From NCBI GenBank assembly GCA_036898135.1, contig CM072512.1, positions 13,721,425-13,785,424 of the forward strand: 64,000 bases of DNA, written 5' to 3'. The notes under the pieces are model-generated. The model saw nothing but the letters and a program-made list of their open reading frames with translations, did not search any database and had not been told where the DNA came from. This DNA is from Oncomelania hupensis. Taxonomy: Eukaryota > Mollusca > Gastropoda > Littorinimorpha > Pomatiopsidae. Position numbers and translations under genes: made by a program. Shown here piece after piece: positions 55,803 through 64,000 of the stretch (the stretch's first letter is position 1; each line of letters opens with the position of its first letter).

Positions 55803-56382
55803 TTACATTACATGACATGATTATTGCTTTAGGTCCAGCGGACTCTTCCGAGCCAAATCAGGACCGGACAACCCCTGATCCGCATAAAAGATCTGCTGAA
55901 ACAACCCTAGTGGTAAAACTGAATGCTCTCCACCAGCCAGTCACTTTACAATAAAGACATCCCACGCAGGGGACGCCGCGGCTATACTCTAATTTATCGA
56001 ACCCCCGTTTACAAAAAACAAAATAGAATACAAACATCATTATAAATTCTCAACAAAACACATACATATGAAATGCCTACATTGCTAAATAATAACATTA
56101 TAGGAAGCCCTAGTGACCACCTGGCAGAAAGCGTCCAATATTCCCAAGCTGATCCAACAGACCTCACACACAAACAAGGAGTCTTGTCCCGGAAGAGTTT
56201 TCAAGAAAAAAATGTAGGTGACTGGTCTAGCGAAGAAGAAGATAGTATAGCAGATTGATAGAACAGAGCAGGAATGAGAAAGAACAAATGAGAAAGACAG
56301 CGACAGTGGAAATTTAAAGCACTCAATTTCCAGAAAGTGGGGATACTATTTATACTGAAACCCCCGGCACCCCAACGGGGGA
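55803..56382 (-). repeat. Family R retroposon, full copy R4
   Basis: 580 bp, flanked by the 12 bp duplication TTTAAAACAACA (55791-55802 and 56383-56394). Confidence 0.9.
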
Positions 56383-56394
56383 TTTAAAACAACA

Positions 56395-56809
56395 GCAATA
56401 ACAAAGAAGTGTGAAAGGAGAATAAATGTAATTCCGATTGATCCCTACCTTTTTTTAAGAAGGTATTGCGGGCAGAGCAGTTCTATGTAAAGCAAAAGTT
56501 GACGATTCACTGCAGCAGCTCACCTGCATTCAAGACCATCACTTGCAGAGTGCAACTCTCATTACTAGAATTCAATATGGTTTTGAAAATATATGTCTCG
56601 ATGCATGGTATTCGTTTAGCTATCAATTATTTTAAATCATATTTTACCATTTTTAGACAAGTATTATGTACCTGTACATTTTTCCCAAGGGAAAGGTTGG
56701 AGCGGAGGTTGCCTGTGTGTGTGTGGGTGTGTGTGCTTGGGTGTGTGTGGGAGTGGGGGGGGGGGCGGGCATCGAAAGCACATGTGCCTGATAGAGAGAT
56801 ATTGCTATT

Positions 56810-56845
<36 letters not shown>

Positions 56846-57630
56846 GGTGTGCCTTGGCGCATGTCTTATGTATATTATATGTGTTGGAGTATGTGTACGA
56901 GCGAATATCTAAAATCATTGTAAAAAATAAATATGCTTTTAAATTTAAAACACACACAAGAAACCTGTGAACTGAGTGTAAGCGCGGGAATGAAAGAAAG
57001 AGAGAGAGAGAGAGAGGGAGGGAGAGAGAGAGGGAGGGAGAGAGAGGGGGAGGGGAGAGAGAGACAGAGAGGTAGAGACAGAGACAGAGAGAGAGACATA
57101 CAGAGGGAGTAATAGGCCTGCAGTGTAGTTAACGAAAAATCGACAAATTCATTTCCTATTCTGTCGTTCATCTGTGCGGTAATAATGGGCTTGTTTGCTT
57201 AAGCTACTTAAATGCTAGTCTTGCATTTTCGTTGTGAGCACGCGTGGAGATCCTGTGGCTCCGCCAACAACAGCAGCCACACAACGTAATAGAGACAACA
57301 CCGACGCTGTTGGTATAACAGACCAAAACCCATCATGGGCGACGCAACCAAATCATAGTGCTAACCTACTTTCGCCAGGCTGCCCGCGGCTTTCTTGGAG
57401 ACGCAATAAGAGGGAGGGAGGGAGGGAGGGAGAGAGAGAGAGAGAGAGAGATGTTGAAGGGAGGGTGGAAGTGGGGACCTTCCAGAAAAATTACAGATTT
57501 TCTACATCTTTGCTTCTGTCTTTTTTCAATGTTGTTTGATTTTGAACAACTACAGATCAAGCTTTTATTTTTTTGGAACTGAAGAAAACCTTCCATTTTA
57601 GAATCGGGGCAACCTAGGTTGGAGGGCACC
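56395..57630. other. No supported gene; (GT)n and (GA)n arrays
   Basis: (GT)n at about 56812-56843, GA-rich text at 56993-57110 and 57411-57452. No domain in any frame. Confidence 0.5.
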
Positions 57631-57949
57631 ACCAGCGTTACGTTTACGACGCGCACGATAATATGTGTGAGACGCGCACGATAGTACGTGTGAGACGCGC
57701 ATGATAGTACGTGTGAGACGCGCACGATAGTACGTGTTGAGACGCGCACGATAGGTTTTGCAAAGCATTTCAATAACAGAGTGTATTTACCTTTGATTTG
57801 ATTTTGCGTTGTTGTTAGAAGAAGCTTGGTATAATGTTGATAATTTTCGTTGGTCGATATTTTTGGAGAATCTTCTAGGGTTGCTTGTTTACTATCGATC
57901 GAAGCATCTAGATAAATCTGCTGATAGCTGAGAAAATTCTTGGACCCTC

Positions 57950-60900
57950 TGTGGGTTCGGGCAAATAGAATAGACCCAACGTTTCCCGGCGTGTCGTAAG
58001 AGGCGACTAACAGGGGTGATGTTAGCACGGCATCACTGGGCGAAAGTCTTCTACACAGAAGTCACCGGCCAGGGCGGAGGAACCTCACGTTACTACAGGT
58101 TCAACGACCACGTGCTCAGGGCCAAGGCGGCGAGCCACACTGTATTCGTGGATTTCGGCTGTGGTCAACAGCCTGGAGAGGATTGGGCCCTGCCAGGTCT
58201 TTTTTGCCCAAGACACAACACATGATGAGGCTATCCACTAATTCCATGCCGGATCGGTCGTCGCCCGGAACAAGGACCGCGCCTTCCGTTGGCCACCAGG
58301 ACGGAGGTGAAAAGTATGCTACTGATGGACAAATTAGCACGATCCGCACGAGAAACAACATCGTCACAGGAACCTGGAATGTCAGGACCCTAACTGCGGA
58401 AGGAAAATTAGAAGAACTGGCCCACGAGCTGGACCACTATCGATGGAACGTTCTAGGTATCAGCGAACTGCGCTGGAAAGGCCTAGGTGAAACAACGACT
58501 GACAAAGGCCACAAGCTCTATTTCAGCGGTAGAGATGACAGGCACGAACACGGCGTTGGATTCTTGGTCCACAAGAACATTCTAGCCACTGTCATGGGTT
58601 GCCGCCCAGTCTCCAGTAGACTCATTACCATTCGTCTGAGAGCAACCCCTTTCAACATTACCATCATCCAGGCCTATGCCCCAACATCAGACTATGAAGA
58701 CAGCGAAGTGAAGGATTTTTATGAAAATATACAGGCGGTCCTTGACCAAGTGCCGAAGAAGGACATAGTCATAGTGCAAGGCGACTGGAATGCCAAGGTT
58801 GGCCAAGATGCGCACCACAACTGGGGAGACACATGTGGACCCCACTGCAACAACGAGACAAATGACAGGGGTCTGAGGCTATTGGAGTTTGCCAGATACA
58901 ACAATCTGGTACTGGCAAACACGCTTGGTCTCCACAAAAAATCCAGACGATGGACATGGCACAGTCCCGGCGGGGAACATCACAACCAGATCGACTACAT
59001 CATGGTCAAGAAACGCTTCAGATCAAGCATCAACATTGGCAGGACACGCACTTTTCCAGGAGCAGACATTGGAAGTGACCACGATCTCGTGATGATGTCT
59101 TTCCGGCTCCATTTGAAGAGAGTAAATACAGCAAAGTGCACTAGGCTGAAGTTCGACCTGGACAAACTGCAAGACCCGGAGGTGGCAAACATATTTCAGG
59201 CCACAATTGGAGGGAAATTTGCACCACTGCTTATTTTGGGGGCAGGCGAAGTAGATGTCAACACCATGACCAATACCTTCAACTCAGCTGTAACAGATGC
59301 CGCCACTGAGATCCTTGGCAAGCACCGACCAAAGAAGAAGCCGTGGATCACACCTGAACTTTTGGATCTGTGTGATAAACGAAGAGAGTTAAAAAAGAAA
59401 AAGAACACCTCACAGGGAGCTGATGTCTACCGAAAAATCAACAATGACATCCGAAAAGGCATGCGCACAGCAAAGGAGAACTGGATAGAAGATCAATGCC
59501 AGGAAATAGAGAACAATCTGAACAAGAACAACAGCAAGAAGGCCTACCAGACTGTGAAGCGGCTGACAAGTGTTAAACAGCCCAAAGTCTCCACTATCCA
59601 AAGCAAGTCTGGCATATGCCTTACAGAAGAACAAGAAGTCTTGGACCGATGGACAGAGTACTGCTCTGACCTTTACAACCATACACCAAATGGAGACCCA
59701 TCAGTTCTAGCATGTCCCGAGAGCAGAGAAGAAGAAGAAATCCTCCCAATTCTCCGGGAAGAAGTTGAGGCAGCAGTGCAATCGCTGAAGAAAGGGAAGT
59801 CAGCGGGAGTGGACAACATACCAGCGGAACTGCTACAAGCAGGAGGAGAAGCGATGACTGATGCTCTCACCATTATCTGTAACAAGATCTGGCAGAGTGG
59901 GGAATGGCCTACACCATGGACCCAGTCGCTTGTCATCACTCTTCCCAAAAAAGGTAACCTTCAGGATTGTGAAAATTACCGCACCATCAGCCTCATCAGC
60001 CATCCCAGCAAGGTCCTCCTGAAAATAATACTCAACAGGTTGAAACCACAAGCTGAACAAATCATAGCTGAAGAACAAGCAGGATTCATGGCAGGGCGAA
60101 GTACCACTGAACAGATTTTCAACCTCAGAATAATCTGTGAGAAATACCTACAGCACCAACAACATCTATATCATGTGTTCATAGACTTCAAGAAGGCATT
60201 TGACCGAGTCTGGCATGCAGCTCTATGGGCAACCATGAAAGTGTACAACATCAGCCCTAAAATTATAGAAGTCATCAAAAGCCTGTATGACAAGGCTACC
60301 AGTGCAGTCCTCCATAACAGCGTCATCGGGAACTGGTTCAGAACAACAATCGGTGTGCGTCAAGGATGCCTACTCTCTCCAACACTCTTCAACATCTTCC
60401 TAGAGCGCATCATGTCAGATGCTCTTGCAGATCACGAAGGCACAGTCAGCATAGGGGGCAGAGCAATCTCCAATCTTCGTTTTGCGGATGATATTGATGG
60501 ATTGGCTGGAGAGGAACAAGAACTTGAACAGCTTGTACAGAGGCTTGACACCACCTCCAGAGCTTATGGAATGGAAATAAGTGCAGAGAAGACCAAAATG
60601 ATGACCAACAACACCAATGGCATCAACACGGACATCAAAGTACAAGGCCAATCCCTCAACACAGTGCACAGCTTCAAATATTTAGGAGCCATTGTGTCAG
60701 ACAATGGGTCTCGACAGGAAGTCCTCTCCAGGATCGCACAAACAACTGCTGCCCTGACAAGGTTGAAGCCCATTTGGAAAGACAGAACCATCAGTCTACA
60801 TTCCAAAGTAAGACTGCTGCGCTCTCTGGTCATCTCCATCTTCCTATATGCTTGCGAAGCATGGACCCTCACAGCAGATCTCCAACGAAGAATACAAAGC

Positions 60901-61292
60901 ATGGAGATGAGGTGCTACAGAAGACTTCTGTGCATTTCCTATACCCAACACATCACCAACGACGAAGTCCGACAGACCATCACACAAGCCATTGGACAAC
61001 ACGATGACCTGCTCACAGTGGTGAAGAAACGGAAACTCCGATGGTATGGCCACGTCACCAGATCATCAGGCCTTGCAAAGACCATTCTGCAAGGCACAGT
61101 GCAAGGAGGTAGAAGAAGGGGGAGACCGAAAAAGAGGTGGGAGGACAACATTCGAGAATGGACTGGTTTGACATTGAGCGAAGCCATGAGGGTTGCTGAG
61201 GACAGAGAAAGATGGAGTATGCTGGTTAAACGATCATCTGTGGTGCCCCTACGACCTTCGGGCTATGGGACAGGATAGGATAGGATAGGATA
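57950..61292 (+). mobile_element. Full-length RTE LINE, copy B
   Basis: About 3.3 kb: ~230 bp 5' UTR starting TGTGGGTTCGGGC, one long ORF, and a 3' tail of AGGAT repeats in which the stop codon itself lies (essentially no 3' UTR). Single ORF, tiny 3' UTR and short tandem-repeat tail are RTE-clade features. It is inserted in an old LTR. A target duplication is not obvious, which is common for RTE. Copies A, C and D in this window belong to the same family. Confidence 0.93.
58183..61278 (+). CDS. RTE endonuclease-reverse transcriptase (intact)
   Basis: 1031 codons encode the single protein that nicks the target and copies the element's RNA onto it. Endonuclease: TGTWNVRTL (N, ~residue 66), GISELRW (E, ~98), VQGDWNAKVG (D/N, ~198), NQIDYIM and GSDHDLVMM. 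RT: PAELLQAGGE, NYRTISLISHPSK, EQAGFMAGRSTTEQ, FIDFKKAFDRVWHAAL, GVRQGCLLSPTLFN, RFADDIDGL (active-site FADD from ~767) and a C-terminal region with YACEAWTLTADLQRRI, RWYGHVTRSS and RRRGRPKKRWEDNI. The start is the first ATG of the frame at 58183; a slightly later Met (58213) is possible. No stop or shift interrupts the catalytic motifs, so it may be active. It ends GYGTG with TAG in the tail repeat. Confidence 0.93.
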   Translation: MGPARSFLPKTQHMMRLSTNSMPDRSSPGTRTAPSVGHQDGGEKYATDGQISTIRTRNNIVTGTWNVRTLTAEGKLEELAHELDHYRWNVLGISELRWKGLGETTTDKGHKLYFSGRDDRHEHGVGFLVHKNILATVMGCRPVSSRLITIRLRATPFNITIIQAYAPTSDYEDSEVKDFYENIQAVLDQVPKKDIVIVQGDWNAKVGQDAHHNWGDTCGPHCNNETNDRGLRLLEFARYNNLVLANTLGLHKKSRRWTWHSPGGEHHNQIDYIMVKKRFRSSINIGRTRTFPGADIGSDHDLVMMSFRLHLKRVNTAKCTRLKFDLDKLQDPEVANIFQATIGGKFAPLLILGAGEVDVNTMTNTFNSAVTDAATEILGKHRPKKKPWITPELLDLCDKRRELKKKKNTSQGADVYRKINNDIRKGMRTAKENWIEDQCQEIENNLNKNNSKKAYQTVKRLTSVKQPKVSTIQSKSGICLTEEQEVLDRWTEYCSDLYNHTPNGDPSVLACPESREEEEILPILREEVEAAVQSLKKGKSAGVDNIPAELLQAGGEAMTDALTIICNKIWQSGEWPTPWTQSLVITLPKKGNLQDCENYRTISLISHPSKVLLKIILNRLKPQAEQIIAEEQAGFMAGRSTTEQIFNLRIICEKYLQHQQHLYHVFIDFKKAFDRVWHAALWATMKVYNISPKIIEVIKSLYDKATSAVLHNSVIGNWFRTTIGVRQGCLLSPTLFNIFLERIMSDALADHEGTVSIGGRAISNLRFADDIDGLAGEEQELEQLVQRLDTTSRAYGMEISAEKTKMMTNNTNGINTDIKVQGQSLNTVHSFKYLGAIVSDNGSRQEVLSRIAQTTAALTRLKPIWKDRTISLHSKVRLLRSLVISIFLYACEAWTLTADLQRRIQSMEMRCYRRLLCISYTQHITNDEVRQTITQAIGQHDDLLTVVKKRKLRWYGHVTRSSGLAKTILQGTVQGGRRRGRPKKRWEDNIREWTGLTLSEAMRVAEDRERWSMLVKRSSVVPLRPSGYGTG

Positions 61293-61673
61293 AAGAAGGT
61301 TGTATGACGTAAGACAGTGATGACGAATTTCATCCTGATTGGTTATAATTGCGTCACGCTGGAACTTTCGAACGTTCTCTCGAGTATTAGAAAACTATAT
61401 AATTGATGCACTGTGTCTGAAAAGAGGGAGAAAGTGAAAAAAACGATTGAGCGATTGTATGCAGTTGTTGATGTACGCTGAATAAAGTTGGAATACTTTA
61501 TACGACGACTCCTGCCTTGTTGCTGAGTGAACAGGTTGCGTGGATAAACGAATCCGAGTTACACTTATCAGGATTCAAGCATCGGGCCTGAATCAACTAC
61601 TGATAAAAAAAAAACAAAAAAAAAACAACGAGTTTAACAACCAGATTCCTATCCATCCTATCCCGTAACTCAG

Positions 61674-62230
61674 TACCACAACTTCGTTGAAAGAGGTCTC
61701 ACCCCTGATCTGCATAAAAGATCTGCTGAACAACCCTAGTGGTAACACTGAAGGCACTCCACCAACAGGTCATTTTACAATAAAGACATCCCACGCATTG
61801 GACGCTGAGGCTATACTTTAATTTATCGAACCCCGTTTACAAAAACAAAATAGAATATAAACATCATTATAAAATATCAATAAAACACATACATATAAAT
61901 TGCCTACATTGCCAAATAATAACATCATAGGAAGCCCCAGTGACCATTTGGCAGAAAGCGTTTAATATTCCAAAGCTGATGCAACAGACCTCCACACAAA
62001 TGAAGAGTTTTTACCCGGAAGAGTTTTCAAGAAAAAAGTTAGGTGACTGGTCTAGTGAATAAGAAGATAGTATAGTAGATTGATAGAACAGAGTAGGAAC
62101 AAGAAAGAACAAAGGAGAAAGACAGCGACAGTGGGAATTTAAAGAACTAAATTTCCAGAAAGTGGGGATACTATTTATACTGAAACCCTCGGCACCTTCA
62201 CGGGGGGGGGGGGGGGGGGGGGGGGGGGAT
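61674..62230 (-). repeat. Family R retroposon, older copy R5
   Basis: Collinear with R1-R4 but without the TAATG tail. It contains the ACCACAACTTCGTTGAAAGA segment also found in the older copy at 28262-28795. Its left edge abuts TATCCATCCTATCCCGTAAC, which looks like an RTE tail. A G run (about 62200-62228) replaces the family's 5' end. Confidence 0.78.
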
Positions 62231-62279
62231 GGGAATGCAAAAGTAAAAGAAAAAAACAACTGACGTCCTTAAGGTTCAC

Positions 62280-63000
62280 AATTATTTACTGCCGAGGAGG
62301 AGGCTGATGCATTTGTTAAAATATTTGCAGAATCTTCTTTGTCGACTAGTCTCGAATCTCCAATAAAAAAAATTTAGAAAAGAAGAAGAAAGTAAGGAAG
62401 AATATCACGATCCTTTGCCGAACAATTCACATTATATAAATGCACTTATCGATTATAATGAGTGTTTAGAAAGTTTACTTTCTTTCTCTTCAAATTAGAC
62501 TGCAGTTGGTTATGATAGGATATCCTATAAATTGATGACGCATTTGCCTGCGAAATGGAAAAAAACCAATTACTACATTCTTTATGCAAACAGTGTTGGC
62601 AGAGTGGAACTCTCCCTATTATCTGGAAGAAGTCTGTATATGTTCCAGTACATAAGCAAGGTAAATCCCGTACATCAGTTTTTAATTATAGACCGATGGC
62701 ACTAACCTATCACGTAGGCAAAATATTTGAGAAAAAAAAACAGTTAAGGAAAGATTAACATATTTTTTGTGAAAAGAATGACATAATCCCAACAAAGCAG
62801 GCAGGATTTTTAAAGTACGATGCACCACTGACCACCTCGTAAAATTAACCAGTTATATTTAAAAAAAAACAAACAATTTGCTCATATGAAAAGTACGCTA
62901 GCTGTATTTTTTATGTTAAAAAAGCATATGACACAGTGTGGCAAGCACGATTATTATCTAAATTACATAATGACACATATAATGGGATAAGCACAAGGAT
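62280..63000 (+). pseudogene. Jockey-like LINE reverse transcriptase relic
   Basis: Fragments in several frames: AVGYDRISYKLMTHLP (near 62500), then the open stretch 62555-62758 with LLHSLCKQCWQSGTLPIIWK, then PVHKQGKSRTSVFNYRPMAL and VGKIFEK, then PTKQAGFLKYDAPLT and a degraded VFFMLKKHMTQCGKH that corresponds to the VFFDVKKAYDTVWH motif. The order matches the RT fingers-palm of Jockey-type LINEs. Stops and frameshifts abound; the active-site box is not recognisable. Confidence 0.72.
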
Positions 63001-63411
63001 ATTATGAAAAAATTGTAAGTATCAAGGGATAATTACAATTGTCATTGAAAAATATCTTCACGTGATACTGTTGAATTTTCAGTTTCGGCTCTAGAAATCC
63101 GTCTGGAAATGCGCCAAAATCAAAAATTGTGATACTTTTCACTTGATAATTACACTTTTTTACGTGATCATCATGCCTTATTCTGTCTAAGGCGGCTTAC
63201 TAGCAGTTACAAGTATCAGTGATAATGGTAATTACCACGTGTTCTGTTTAATTCACAGAAAAACCGGTACTTCACAGTGTGAATTGTTAATTTTTAGCTT
63301 TGGCCACGCTTTAGTAGCGTCAAAACCTAAGGTTTGCTGTGAACAGTGCCTGCACATCGCGCATCGGACCGCGCATGCGCATCAGCATTAAATTGCGGTT
63401 AAAAGTATATC
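63001..63411. other. No recognisable gene
   Basis: Nothing identified. Confidence 0.5.
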
Positions 63412-64000
63412 TTCCTAGAGCGCATCATGTCAGATGCCCTTGCAGATCACGTTGGCACAGTCAGCATAGGGGTAAGAGCAATCTCCAACCTTCGTTTTGC
63501 GTATGACATTGATGGATTGGCTGGAGAGGAACAGGAACTTGAACAGCTGGTACAGAGGCTTGAAACCACCTCCAGAGCCTATGGAATGGAAATTAGTGCA
63601 GAGAAGACCAAAATGATTCTAATCTAAATTATTCTAAATTAAATTTGTGTCCCCGGACACATTGAGCGTATAGGGGACCAAAATGATGACCAATAACACC
63701 AATGGCATCAACACGGACATCAAAGTCCAAGGCCAATCCCTCAACACAGTGCATAGCTTCAAATATTTAGGAGCCATTGTATCAGACAATGGGTCCTGAC
63801 AGGAAGTCCTCTCCAGGATCGCACAAACAACTGCTGCCCTAGCGAGGTTGAAGCCAATTTGGAAAGACCATCAGTCTACATTCCAAGGTAAGGCTGCTGC
63901 GCTCCCTTGTCATCTCCATCTTCCTATATGCTTGCGAAACATGGACCCTCACAGCAGATCTCCAACGAAGAAAACAAAGCATGGAGATGAGGTGCTACAG
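63412..64000 (+). mobile_element. RTE LINE, 5'-truncated copy D (continues beyond the window)
   Basis: Collinear with copy B from LERIMSDALADH through the active-site region (here FAYDID instead of FADDID) to RRKQSMEMRCY at the window end. It contains a TGA where copy B has CGA (near 63797), a small deletion near 63868, and a 58 bp insertion at 63618-63675. Inactive. Confidence 0.9.
63618..63675 (-). repeat. Short SINE-like 3' fragment inside RTE copy D
   Basis: A 58 bp insert flanked by the 12 bp duplication GACCAAAATGAT (63606-63617 and 63676-63687). On the minus strand it reads CCCCTATACGCTCAATGTG and ends in AATTTAGAATAATTTAG-type repeats. CCTATACGCTC also occurs in the body of the SINE at 24840-25026, so it may be an extreme 5' truncation of a related SINE. 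Confidence 0.7.

Larger units (their letters stand above)
57636..61639 (+). repeat. Old LTR related to element 1, split by an RTE insertion
   Basis: 57636-57949 and 61293-61639 together are collinear with the element 1 LTR: CAAAG ... TTTATTTACCTTTGATTTG near 57770-57800, TGTATGCAGTTGTTGATG and AATAAA near 61455-61490, ATCAGGATTCAAGCATCGG near 61567. Flanked by the 5 bp duplication ACCAG (57631-57635 and 61640-61644), so it is a solo LTR. Its 5' part has a local tandem expansion of GAGACGCGCACGATAGTACG units (~57646-57752). Confidence 0.88.

Overview
The window is eukaryotic, from an invertebrate metazoan genome very rich in repeats. I see no host gene, rRNA gene or functional tRNA gene. A marine lophotrochozoan, probably a mollusc, fits best: dense tri- and dinucleotide arrays, RTE, L2/CR1 and Jockey-type LINEs, hAT and Tc1 elements, several tRNA-headed SINE families and Gmr1-like LTR elements. 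That placement is inference. Nearly everything recognisable is mobile DNA in different stages of decay.

Layout. 1-4146: fragments of a ~580 bp retroposon family (called family R here), a (CTT)n array, an (AAT)n array and a decayed LINE (ORF1 N-terminus, SGNH-esterase-like part, endonuclease part). 4147-10706: a complete Ty3/Gypsy-superfamily retrotransposon (element 1) with apparently identical 636 bp LTRs, a 5 bp target duplication (GGCAT) and one intact 1506-codon gag-pol frame. 10729-18659: a second LTR element (element 2), 22 bp further on, with 2126 bp LTRs, its own duplication (CATGG), a TAG inside gag, and no reverse transcriptase. Both elements have integrase BEFORE reverse transcriptase/RNase H, the order that defines Gmr1-like Ty3 elements, and both have a SCAN-like capsid region.

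18660-30600: a degenerate minisatellite, a truncated Tc1 transposon, a small TIR element, tRNA-derived SINEs, tRNA/5S composite SINEs and many microsatellites. 30661-32290: a TATTG/TGTTG pentanucleotide array interrupted by a solo LTR of the element 1 family. 33144-36993: a SINE-like RTE derivative, an L2/CR1-like LINE 3' end, a 501 bp element with 111 bp TIRs and a 7 bp duplication, a tandem pair of SINEs and a full family R copy.

37555-47237: a 5'-truncated, very young RTE copy (minus strand), an older RTE copy split by a composite SINE, more family R copies, a perfect 54 bp inverted repeat and a 35 bp minisatellite with higher-order structure. 48031-53092: three hAT-type elements, one nested in another. 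55803-56382: another family R copy. 57636-61639: an old LTR related to element 1 into which a full-length, apparently intact RTE retrotransposon has inserted. 61674-64000: an older family R copy, a Jockey-like RT relic and a further RTE copy running off the window end.

The elements with intact or nearly intact genes (element 1; RTE copy at 57950-61292) are the likely sources of machinery for the defective relatives present: solo LTRs, truncated RTE copies, the mini-RTE and possibly element 2. All identities come from reading the sequence; no database search was possible.
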